Part shown: positions 51,201 through 61,818 of the stretch, one piece after another
Numbering within the stretch: the stretch's first letter is position 1
Layout of the letters: each line of letters begins with the position of its first letter
Assembly (NCBI GenBank): GCA_048268885.1
Contig: JBLWUP010000005.1
Location: 62,001-126,000 of the forward strand
Length of the DNA: 64,000 nt
Reading direction: 5' to 3'
Origin: Pelagibius sp048268885
Lineage (GTDB): Bacteria; Pseudomonadota; Alphaproteobacteria; Kiloniellales; Kiloniellaceae
Made by a program: the position numbers and the translations under genes
Notes under the pieces: generated by a model
The model's database searches: none
Told to the model about the DNA's origin: nothing
The model's input: the letters and a program-made list of their open reading frames with translations, nothing else

Positions 51201-51802
51201 GAGAAGGCGCCGGGTGCCTTCATCCGCAGCAGGTGGCGCAGCAGGTTGGCATAGCCGCGGGCGTCGTTGATCGACCGGTGATCGTGCGGCACGTGGCCCA
51301 TCCACTCCGGCGGATAGCCCCCGGTGAAACAAGCCGCGAAGTCCCAGCCGCTGCGTCCGGCGGCGAAGGCCTGGATGCAGAGCCCGGCGGTGTAGAACAG
51401 CCGCTCCCCCTCCCAGGGGCCTTTCAGCATGCGCAGGCCGAGAAAACGGCGCAGATAGTAGTCGATCCAGGCGCCGTCGAAGGCCAGCGGATGGGCGGCG
51501 AAGATCGGCTGGCCGGGCAGGGCACGCAGCCAGTCGGCGTAGCGCGCCATCTCGGCTGCGGGCGACTGCGGGTTCGTCGTCGCGGCGGCCCAGGCCTCCG
51601 GGAAGCCCTGGAACCACTTTATGGTGACGGGATCCTCGCCGGCTTCCGGCAGGGTCTCCAACACCGTTTCGAAGCTGTCGATCTCGCTACCGCCGGCATC
51701 GACCGCCACCGAGGCGAAGGCCAGCATGGAATGCTCGCCCGGCGTCGGGCCGTTCACCTCGATGTCGGTGACCACGTAGACGGGGCTCGCAAGGGGGGTC
51801 AT
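51197..51802 (-). CDS. DEDDh-family 3'-5' exonuclease-like protein
   Basis: 201 residues from ATG 51802, which overlaps the stop of the sulfotransferase gene by one base. The RNase T/DnaQ-like fold shows VYVVTDIEVNGPTPGEHSML (Exo I with Asp and Glu, about 8-27), FAAHPLAFDGAWIDYYL (Exo II Asp) and HDHRSINDARGYANLL (Exo III His and Asp). The family degrades DNA or RNA 3' ends or edits in polymerase complexes; substrates for such short stand-alone members are unknown. Translational coupling to a sulfotransferase is unexplained. Confidence 0.8.
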   Translation of the reverse strand: MTPLASPVYVVTDIEVNGPTPGEHSMLAFASVAVDAGGSEIDSFETVLETLPEAGEDPVTIKWFQGFPEAWAAATTNPQSPAAEMARYADWLRALPGQPIFAAHPLAFDGAWIDYYLRRFLGLRMLKGPWEGERLFYTAGLCIQAFAAGRSGWDFAACFTGGYPPEWMGHVPHDHRSINDARGYANLLRHLLRMKAPGAFS

Positions 51803-52707
51803 CACACCTCGTAGCCGGCGGCGGTGAGGGCCTCGCCGGCCACCTCGCAGTAGAGCCTGTTGCATTCCTCGTCGAAGTGGTTCTTCCAGTCGCCGGCGAT
51901 GCCCTTGCGCAGGAAGCTCTTGGGGTCGGCCTCGCCGGGCCGGCGGCCGCCCGAGGCGACCGAGAAGGCGTTGCGCGCGACGATCTCGGCCACCGTGGGC
52001 TCGGAGGCGTCGCAGCCGAACCAGCTGAAGAGGCGGGCCATTTCGGCCTCGGCGTCTGCCAGCAGGCTCTCGTAGCGGATCGCGAAGTGGCGCTCGGGGT
52101 TGTCCGCGGCGTCCTTCCGGAACTTCGCCATGGTGTCGCGCCAGGTGGCGGCATGGCCCTGGAGGCGCCCGACGAAGTCGGCGCGGTTCTCCGCGGCCAG
52201 GGGCTCGCGCTCGGGATAGAGGTGGAACCAGAGGGAGACGTAGCAGTCGCGCCCGTCGCGGGTGGTGGAGACCATGCGCGCCTCCGGCAGGATGGCCCGC
52301 CAGGAGATCAGGTCGCGCTTATAGTCCGGGTCCTTGTCGCCGATCCACTTGAGGGCACCGCCTTTGCCGGCGGCCGTGGCCCCGCGGTGCACGGCGGCCA
52401 AGCGGTCCAGGAAGAGGTACTGCATGACCGCCCGGGCCTGCGGCTGGGCCAGCGGCGGGTAGACCGCTTCGTCCTTGTAGATCTTGTCGTTGGTTTTCCT
52501 GAGGGCGTCGTTATAGGCGCGGATCGCCGGGGCGAGTTGCGTCAGGAAGACATTCAGCTTGCTCTCGCCGCCGCAGGCGATTTCCGGGTGGCTGTCCAGC
52601 ATGCGCTGCAGCCAGGTGGTGCCGGACTTGGTGACCCCGGTCACGATGAAAGTGCCGACGTTCTCCAGCAGCTCCTGGAGTTCTTCGGCCCCTGACAGCA
52701 GTTTCAC
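51802..52707 (-). CDS. Sulfotransferase (PAPS-dependent)
   Basis: 301 residues. The 5'-phosphosulfate loop is FIVTGVTKSGTTWLQRML (about 20-37), and the 3'-phosphate region MVSTTRDGRDCYVSLWFHLY (about 146-165) carries the Arg/Ser contacts. The C-terminal RKGIAGDWKNHFDEE matches the RKG-x3-DW-x-NHF motif of cytosolic-type sulfotransferases. It transfers sulfonate from PAPS to a hydroxyl or amine acceptor, perhaps a glycan or small molecule. The acceptor is unknown. It heads a two-gene minus-strand operon with the exonuclease and is divergent from pntAA. Confidence 0.92.
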   Translation of the reverse strand: MKLLSGAEELQELLENVGTFIVTGVTKSGTTWLQRMLDSHPEIACGGESKLNVFLTQLAPAIRAYNDALRKTNDKIYKDEAVYPPLAQPQARAVMQYLFLDRLAAVHRGATAAGKGGALKWIGDKDPDYKRDLISWRAILPEARMVSTTRDGRDCYVSLWFHLYPEREPLAAENRADFVGRLQGHAATWRDTMAKFRKDAADNPERHFAIRYESLLADAEAEMARLFSWFGCDASEPTVAEIVARNAFSVASGGRRPGEADPKSFLRKGIAGDWKNHFDEECNRLYCEVAGEALTAAGYEV

Positions 52708-52724
52708 GGTCGCCGTTCCTCACC

Positions 52725-52782
52725 CGGTGGTGGACTATCTATTGACCCTCTTATCGGCCTGGCCGGGCGATGTCCACCACCG
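52725..52782. repeat. 11-bp inverted repeat with 36-base spacer
   Basis: CGGTGGTGGAC at 52725-52735 is perfectly inverted as GTCCACCACCG at 52772-52782. It could form a hairpin in the 5' leader of the sulfotransferase transcript, which starts at 52707 on the minus strand. Confidence 0.7.
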
Positions 52783-52914
52783 CCGGGCCTCTCCGGTATG
52801 GCGGTCAGTCCGCCAGTGCGGCAAGAAGTCGCTGAACCGGTCTGAACCGTCGCCCACAAGCAAAATAAGGTTGAATCAAGTGGTCCTGACCGTCATTAAC
52901 ATGGGCCCCCCTAG

Positions 52915-52937
52915 GTCAAAGGCCCAATTGCTTTGAC
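52915..52937. promoter_or_regulatory. GTCAAAG-N9-CTTTGAC inverted repeat upstream of pntAA
   Basis: A perfect 7-bp inverted repeat with a 9-base centre about 115 bases upstream of the pntAA start. The spacing, with arms about 1.5 helical turns apart centre to centre, is compatible with a dimeric regulator site. Regulator unknown. Confidence 0.45.
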
Positions 52938-53009
52938 TAAGGGGGAGTTCGTACTAGTTGCTAGCCGCCTGAGGCCGCCCAAAGCCGCCTGGGCAGCGAT
53001 CTTGGTATG

Positions 53010-53033
53010 ATTCAGGGCACAATTCGGGGCACA
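53010..53033 (+). repeat. 12-bp tandem duplication upstream of pntAA
   Basis: ATTCAGGGCACA followed directly by ATTCGGGGCACA (11 of 12 identical), about 18 bases before the pntAA start codon. Confidence 0.8.
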
Positions 53034-53051
53034 CAAGGGGACAATCCAGGT

Positions 53052-54299
53052 ATGAAGATCGCTATTCCCAAGGAACAGCGCCCGGACGAGACGCGTGTCG
53101 CGGCGTCGCCTGAGACGGTGAAAAAGCTCATCAATCTGGGCTTCGAAGTTGCCGTCGAGAAGGGCGCCGGGCTGGGCGCGGCCATTCCCGACGAGGCTTT
53201 CGAGAAAGCCGGCGCGAAGATCGCCGCCGACGCCACCGTCGCTTTCGGCGAGGCCGATGTCATCGCCAAGGTGCGCCGTCCGCTGCCGGAGGAGACCAAG
53301 GGCCTGAAATCCGGCGCCCTGGTGGTCTCCATCATGGATCCCTTCCGGGCCGGCGACGAGCTGAAGCCGCTGCAGGATTGCGGCGTCACCGCTTTCGCCA
53401 TGGACCTGATTCCGCGCATCACCCGCGCCCAGTCGATGGACGTGCTGTCCTCGCAGTCGAACCTCTCCGGCTACAAGGCGGTACTGGATGCCGCCTCGGT
53501 CTACGGCTCGGCCTTCCCGCAGATGATGACGGCGGCCGGCACCGTACCGCCGGCCAAGGCCCTGGTGATGGGCGCCGGCGTCGCCGGCCTGCAGGCCATC
53601 GCCACCGCCAAGCGTCTGGGCGCCATCGTCTCGGCGACCGACGTGCGCCCGGCGGCCAAGGAGCAGGTGGAAAGCCTGGGCGGCAAGTTCGTCGCGGTCG
53701 AGGACGAGGAGTTCAAGCAGGCCGAGACCGCCGGCGGCTACGCCAAGGAAATGAGCGACGAGTACAAGAAGAAGCAGGCCGCGCTGACCGCCGAGACCAT
53801 CGCCAAGATGGACATCGTGATCACCACCGCGCTGATCCCGGGCCGTCCGGCGCCGAAGCTCATCACCAGGGAAATGGTCGAGTCCATGAAGCCGGGCTCG
53901 GTCATCGTCGACCTGGCGGTGGAGACCGGCGGCAACTGCGAGCTGTCCGAGGCCGGCAAGGTGGTCGACCACAACGGCGTGAAGATCGTCGGCTACGTGA
54001 ACGTGCCCAGCCGCTTGGCGGCGGACGCCTCGGCGCTCTACGCCCGCAACATCTTCAATTTCATCGAACTCCTGGTCGACAAGGAAGAGAAGAAGTTGGC
54101 GGTGAACTGGGAGGACCAGATCGTCGCCGAGACCTGCATCATCCGCGACGGCAAGATCGTGCACCCCGCGCTTAATCCTGAGGCTGGGGGCCCTGAAGCT
54201 GGGGGCGGCGAGAAGGAGACTCCCAAGGAGGAGGCTCCGGCCGCGCCGGAAGCGGCTGAGGAAAAATCCGATAACTCTAGCGACGGACAGGGAGGCTGA
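53052..54299 (+). CDS. pntAA: NAD(P) transhydrogenase subunit alpha part 1 (NAD-binding)
   Basis: 415 residues from ATG 53052. Domain I of proton-translocating transhydrogenase, related to alanine dehydrogenase: MKIAIPKEQRPDETRVAASP at the start, then the NAD-binding Rossmann part VMGAGVAGLQAIATAKRLGA (about 173-192), ATDVRPAAKEQVESLGG, and the mobile loop near ITREMVESMKPGSVIVDLAV. The protein is the peripheral cytosolic subunit that passes hydride from NADH to NADP. The C-terminus is a Glu/Pro/Ala-rich low-complexity tail. The split into AA and AB genes is typical of alphaproteobacteria. pntAB begins 5 bases after the stop. Confidence 0.96.
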   Translation: MKIAIPKEQRPDETRVAASPETVKKLINLGFEVAVEKGAGLGAAIPDEAFEKAGAKIAADATVAFGEADVIAKVRRPLPEETKGLKSGALVVSIMDPFRAGDELKPLQDCGVTAFAMDLIPRITRAQSMDVLSSQSNLSGYKAVLDAASVYGSAFPQMMTAAGTVPPAKALVMGAGVAGLQAIATAKRLGAIVSATDVRPAAKEQVESLGGKFVAVEDEEFKQAETAGGYAKEMSDEYKKKQAALTAETIAKMDIVITTALIPGRPAPKLITREMVESMKPGSVIVDLAVETGGNCELSEAGKVVDHNGVKIVGYVNVPSRLAADASALYARNIFNFIELLVDKEEKKLAVNWEDQIVAETCIIRDGKIVHPALNPEAGGPEAGGGEKETPKEEAPAAPEAAEEKSDNSSDGQGG

Positions 54300-54304
54300 C
54301 GTCC

Positions 54305-54715
54305 ATGGCCAACGAGACCTTCTCTGAACACGCCGCAGAGGTTGCCAATCAGGCGCGCGACCTCGCCAACGAGGTGGCGTCCCTGGCAGTCGAAGCCGGC
54401 CGCATGACGGCGGAGACGACCGCCGGTCACGGTTCGGCCACCCTGGTGGTGGGGCTCACCGTTTTCGTGCTGGCGGTCTTCGTCGGCTATCACGTGGTCT
54501 GGCGCGTCACGCCGGCGCTGCACTCGCCGCTCATGGCGGTGACCAACGCGATTTCCTCGGTGATCATCGTCGGCGCGCTGATCGCCGCCGGGCCGGCGGA
54601 CGTCGGCTTCAGCGAGATCATGGGAACCCTGGCGGTCATTCTCGCCTCGGTGAACATCTTCGGCGGCTTCATCGTCACCCAGCGCATGCTGTCCATGTTC
54701 AAGAAGAAGAAGTAG
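54305..54715 (+). CDS. pntAB: NAD(P) transhydrogenase subunit alpha part 2 (membrane)
   Basis: 136 residues with helices VVGLTVFVLAVFVGYHVVW, HSPLMAVTNAISSVIIVGAL and TLAVILASVNIFGGFIVTQR, the conserved core of the domain II alpha part; the sequence ends FKKKK. The N-terminal 35 residues form a soluble amphipathic extension (FSEHAAEVANQARDLANEVA). Together with PntB it forms the proton channel. It lies between pntAA and pntB with gaps of 5 and 15 bases. Confidence 0.95.
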   Translation: MANETFSEHAAEVANQARDLANEVASLAVEAGRMTAETTAGHGSATLVVGLTVFVLAVFVGYHVVWRVTPALHSPLMAVTNAISSVIIVGALIAAGPADVGFSEIMGTLAVILASVNIFGGFIVTQRMLSMFKKKK

Positions 54716-54730
54716 AGGGGCTGGACAATC

Positions 54731-56131
54731 ATGAACGCTGATCTCGCAGCACTGCTGTATCTCGTCGCCGCCATCTGCTTCATCCTGGCGCTGCGCGGCC
54801 TGTCGCATCCGACCACCAGCCGCTCGGGCAATCTGTACGGCATGGTCGGTATGACCATCGCCATCCTCACCACCCTGGCCCTGCCGGGCGTGGTGAGCTA
54901 TGGGCTCATCATCGCCGGCATCGTGATCGGCGGCGCCATCGGCACCGTCATCGCGCTGAAGATCCAGATGACGGCCCTGCCGCAGCTGGTGGCGGCCTTC
55001 CACTCGCTGGTCGGTCTCGCCGCGGTCTTCGTGGCCGCCGCCGCCTTCTTCCGGCCGGAAGCCTATGGCATCGGCGTGCCCGGCGATATCAAGGTGGCCA
55101 GCCTCATCGAGATGTCGCTCGGCGTGGCCATCGGCGCCATCACCTTCACCGGCTCGCTGGTCGCCTTCGCCAAGCTGCAGGGCCTGGTCAGCGGCCGGCC
55201 GCTGGTCTTCCCGCTGCAGCATCCCCTGAACGCGGTCCTCGGCATCCTGCTGGTGGTGCTGATCGCCTGGCTCTGCGTCGGCCAGTCGCCGGCGATGTTC
55301 TGGCTCATCGTCGTCCTGGCCCTGGCCCTCGGCTTCCTGCTGATCCTGCCGATCGGCGGCGCCGACATGCCGGTCGTCGTGTCTATGCTCAACTCCTACT
55401 CCGGCTGGGCGGCCTGCGGCATCGGCTTTACGCTGCACAACAACCTGCTGATCATCACCGGCGCGCTGGTCGGCTCCTCGGGCGCCATCCTCAGCTACAT
55501 CATGTGCAAGGGGATGAACCGCTCGATCTTCAACGTCATCCTCGGCGGTTTCGGCGGCGAAACCGCCGGCGCGGCGGCCGGGGCGGGGGACGACGACCGC
55601 CAGGTCAAGTCGGGCGCCGCCGACGACGCGGCCTTCCTGATGGGCAATGCCGAGAAGGTGATCATCGTCCCGGGCTACGGCATGGCCGTCGCCCAGGCCC
55701 AGCACGCCCTGCGCGAGATGGCCGACCTGCTGAAGGCCAAGGGCGTCGACGTGCGCTACGCCATCCATCCGGTGGCCGGGCGCATGCCGGGGCACATGAA
55801 CGTGCTGCTGGCCGAGGCCAACGTGCCTTACGACGAGGTCTTCGAGATGGACGAGGTCAACCGGGACTTCGCCGGCACCGACGTGACCTTCGTCATCGGC
55901 GCCAACGACATCACCAACCCGGCGGCGAAGACCGATCCGGCCTCGCCGATCTACGGCATGCCGATCCTCGACGTCGACAAGTCCGGGCAGGTGCTCTTCG
56001 TGAAGCGCTCCATGGCCAGCGGCTATGCCGGGGTGCAGAACGAACTGTTCTTCCGCGACAACACCATGATGCTGTTCGGCGACGCCAAGAAGATGTGCGA
56101 AGACATCGTGAAGGCCCTCGAGCAGGACTAG
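54731..56131 (+). CDS. pntB: NAD(P) transhydrogenase subunit beta
   Basis: 466 residues. The first 270 residues carry the membrane helices of domain II (LAALLYLVAAICFILALRGL onward), including GWAACGIGFTLHNNLLIITG. The C-terminal domain III binds NADP: VIIVPGYGMAVAQAQHALRE, the GYGMAVAQAQ fingerprint, then HPVAGRMPGHMNVLLAEANV and FVIGANDITNPAAKTDP. The complex uses the proton gradient to make NADPH. The last codons GAG CAG GAC TAG are repeated in tandem after the stop (56120-56176). Two strong hairpins follow before cobW. Confidence 0.96.
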   Translation: MNADLAALLYLVAAICFILALRGLSHPTTSRSGNLYGMVGMTIAILTTLALPGVVSYGLIIAGIVIGGAIGTVIALKIQMTALPQLVAAFHSLVGLAAVFVAAAAFFRPEAYGIGVPGDIKVASLIEMSLGVAIGAITFTGSLVAFAKLQGLVSGRPLVFPLQHPLNAVLGILLVVLIAWLCVGQSPAMFWLIVVLALALGFLLILPIGGADMPVVVSMLNSYSGWAACGIGFTLHNNLLIITGALVGSSGAILSYIMCKGMNRSIFNVILGGFGGETAGAAAGAGDDDRQVKSGAADDAAFLMGNAEKVIIVPGYGMAVAQAQHALREMADLLKAKGVDVRYAIHPVAGRMPGHMNVLLAEANVPYDEVFEMDEVNRDFAGTDVTFVIGANDITNPAAKTDPASPIYGMPILDVDKSGQVLFVKRSMASGYAGVQNELFFRDNTMMLFGDAKKMCEDIVKALEQD

Positions 56132-56176
56132 GGGGAGCAGGTCTAGGGGGAGCAGGTCTAGGGGGAGCAGGACTAG
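56120..56176 (+). repeat. 15-bp in-phase tandem repeat carrying the pntB stop codon
   Basis: The unit GAG CAG GAC TAG GGG occurs three full times, with GAC reading GTC in the second and third, followed by a partial fourth GAG CAG GAC TAG. Because the period is 15 bases, each unit repeats an in-frame TAG after the pntB end, giving four stops in a row. Confidence 0.92.
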
Positions 56177-56190
56177 GCACTCGCCCGTAA

Positions 56191-56235
56191 GCCGGAATCG
56201 GTCGCTGCCGGGACAGCCCGGCGGCGGCTTCCGGC
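56191..56235 (+). terminator. Strong stem-loop after pntB
   Basis: Outer arms GCCGGAA/TTCCGGC enclose inner arms CGCTGCCGGG/CCCGGCGGCG (one G-T pair) around ACAG. No U-tract follows at once, so it is a possible terminator or mRNA 3' stabiliser for the pnt operon. Confidence 0.6.
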
Positions 56236-56255
56236 CTCAAAATCGACCCTTAAGG

Positions 56256-56284
56256 AGCGGCTCCGGACTTGATCCGGGGCCGCT
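56256..56284 (+). promoter_or_regulatory. Leader stem-loop upstream of cobW
   Basis: AGCGGC pairs with GCCGCT and encloses TCCGG/CCGGA around ACTTGA, about 52 bases before the cobW ATG. It may structure the cobW leader. The conserved boxes of a cobalamin riboswitch were not found here. Confidence 0.45.
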
Positions 56285-56336
56285 TCCGGTTCACCCTCCG
56301 GGCAAAGCTCGAAAACAGGCCCTGAAACAGGTAGGC

Positions 56337-57398
56337 ATGTCCCAAATCACCCCAAAAAACGTCAGGGTTTCTGTGGGTAAGATCCCCGCAACCGTGATCA
56401 CCGGCTTCCTCGGCGCCGGCAAGACCAGCGCCATCCGCCACCTGCTGCAGAACGCGCGGGGACGGCGTATCGCCCTGGTGATCAACGAGTTCGGGGACTT
56501 AGGCGTCGACGGCGAGATCCTGAAGGGCTGCGGCATCGAGAGCTGTGGCGAGGACGACGTGGTGGAACTGGCCAACGGCTGCATCTGCTGCACCGTGGCC
56601 GACGACTTCCTGCCCACCATCCAGGCCCTGCTCGACCGGCCGCAGCCGCCCGACCACATCGTCATCGAGACCTCCGGCCTGGCGCTGCCGAAGCCGCTGG
56701 TCAAAGCCTTCGCCTGGCCGGAGGTGCGCACCCGCACCACGGTCGACGGCGTCATCACGGTGATCGACGGGCCGGCCGTGGCCGACGGCCTCTTCGCCGG
56801 CGATCCCGAGGCCGTGGCGGCCCAGCGCGAGGCCGACGAGACCCTGGACCACGACACCCCGCTGGAGGAGCTCTTCGAGGAGCAGCTGGCCTGCGCCGAC
56901 ATGGTGGTGATCAACAAGGCCGACCTGCTGGACGAGGCGCGCCTCGCGGAAGTCGAAGCCGTGGTCGCCCGCCACCTGCGCCCGGCGGTCAAGATTCTGC
57001 GCGCCAGCCACGGCGCCCTCGACGTTGCCGTGCTGCTCGGCCTCGACGCGGCGGCGGAGGACGATCTCGACAGCCGCTGGTCGCACCACGACGCGGCCGG
57101 CGAGCACGACCACGACGACTTCACCTCCTTCACCGTCGATCTGGGCGAGACGGAGAACCCGGACGCCCTGCTGGAGCGCCTGCGCCCGGTGATCGCCGCC
57201 CACGGCGTCTTGCGCGTGAAGGGCTTTGCCGCGGTCACCGGCAAGGCCATGCGCCTGGTGGTGCAGGGTGTCGGCGAACGCCTGCAGCACTACTACGACC
57301 GCGACTGGCGCCCGGAAGAGAGTCGCGCCACCCGCCTCGTCTTCATCGGCGAGACCGGCCTGGACGAAGCGGCGATCCGCGCGGCCTTCGCTGCCTAA
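56337..57398 (+). CDS. cobW: CobW GTP-binding metallochaperone
   Basis: 353 residues of the COG0523 G3E GTPase family. Walker A is TGFLGAGKTSAIRHLLQ (about 21-37), the metal-binding GCICCTV motif is at about 81-87, and ETSGLALPKPL and VVINKADLLDEARL (NKxD) follow. A His/Asp-rich loop (SHHDAAGEHDHDD, about 249-261) precedes the C-terminal CobW domain. It is thought to deliver cobalt to the cobalamin pathway. The gene heads cobW-cobN-cobO-cobQ; cobN starts 11 bases after its stop. Confidence 0.95.
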   Translation: MSQITPKNVRVSVGKIPATVITGFLGAGKTSAIRHLLQNARGRRIALVINEFGDLGVDGEILKGCGIESCGEDDVVELANGCICCTVADDFLPTIQALLDRPQPPDHIVIETSGLALPKPLVKAFAWPEVRTRTTVDGVITVIDGPAVADGLFAGDPEAVAAQREADETLDHDTPLEELFEEQLACADMVVINKADLLDEARLAEVEAVVARHLRPAVKILRASHGALDVAVLLGLDAAAEDDLDSRWSHHDAAGEHDHDDFTSFTVDLGETENPDALLERLRPVIAAHGVLRVKGFAAVTGKAMRLVVQGVGERLQHYYDRDWRPEESRATRLVFIGETGLDEAAIRAAFAA

Positions 57399-57409
57399 GG
57401 CAGAGGACG

Positions 57410-61180
<3,771 letters not shown>

Positions 61181-61182
61181 CG

Positions 61183-61818
61183 ATGGCTGAGCTGAGCGAA
61201 GACGACATCAACGCCCGCGCCAACGAGAAGGCGAAGAAGCGCAAGGCCGCGCGCGAGAAGATGCTGGCCGACAAGACCAAGGAGAAAGGCCTGCTCATCG
61301 TCCACACCGGCAAGGGCAAGGGCAAGTCGACGGCGGCCTTCGGCCTGGTGTTCCGCGCCCTGGGCAACGGCATGAAGGTCGGTATCGTGCAGTTCGTGAA
61401 GGGAAAGTGGGAGACCGGCGAGCGTCACGCGCTGGAGAAGTTCGGCGACCAGGTGACCATCAAGGCTATGGGCGAAGGCTTCACCTGGGACACCCAGGAC
61501 CGCGCGCGTGACATCGCCGCCGCCAAGGGCGCCTGGGAGATGGCCAAGGAAATGATCGACGCCTGCCGGGGTGAAGATCGCCCCTACGACATGATCCTGC
61601 TGGACGAGTTGAACATCGTGCTGCGCTACGATTACCTGCCGCTGGCCGAGGTCGTCGCGTTCCTGGAGAGCCGCCCGGAGATGCTGCACGTCATCGTGAC
61701 GGGACGCAACGCGAAGCAGGAATTGATCGATGCCGCCGACCTGGTGACCGAGATGACCCAGGTGAAGCATCCCTTCCGCGAGCAGGGCGTGAAGGCCCAA
61801 CTGGGAATCGAGTTCTGA
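61183..61818 (+). CDS. cobO: Cob(I)yrinic acid a,c-diamide adenosyltransferase
   Basis: 211 residues from ATG 61183, 2 bases after cobN. CobO/BtuR-type enzyme: P-loop LIVHTGKGKGKSTAAFGLVF (about 38-57), then VQFVKGKWETGE, YDMILLDELNIVLRYDYLPL (Walker B) and LHVIVTGRNAKQELIDAADL. It transfers the adenosyl group from ATP to the reduced cobalt. The N-terminal Lys/Arg-rich segment (RANEKAKKRKAAREKM) is common in alphaproteobacterial forms. The stop overlaps the cobQ ATG by one base (TGATG). Confidence 0.96.
   Translation: MAELSEDDINARANEKAKKRKAAREKMLADKTKEKGLLIVHTGKGKGKSTAAFGLVFRALGNGMKVGIVQFVKGKWETGERHALEKFGDQVTIKAMGEGFTWDTQDRARDIAAAKGAWEMAKEMIDACRGEDRPYDMILLDELNIVLRYDYLPLAEVVAFLESRPEMLHVIVTGRNAKQELIDAADLVTEMTQVKHPFREQGVKAQLGIEF

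Larger units (their letters stand above)
52708..53051. other. Divergent intergenic region between sulfotransferase and transhydrogenase genes
   Basis: 344 bases without a supported gene. It contains three structured signals: a long inverted repeat CGGTGGTGGAC/GTCCACCACCG (52725-52782), the GTCAAAG/CTTTGAC inverted repeat at 52915, and a 12-bp tandem repeat at 53010 just before the pntAA start. The middle (about 52855-52910) is lower in GC and may hold promoters. Confidence 0.6.

Noticed and set aside
56132..56336. Cobalamin riboswitch upstream of cobW
   Set aside because: The conserved GCCACTG-type box and the other core boxes were not seen; only simple hairpins are present.
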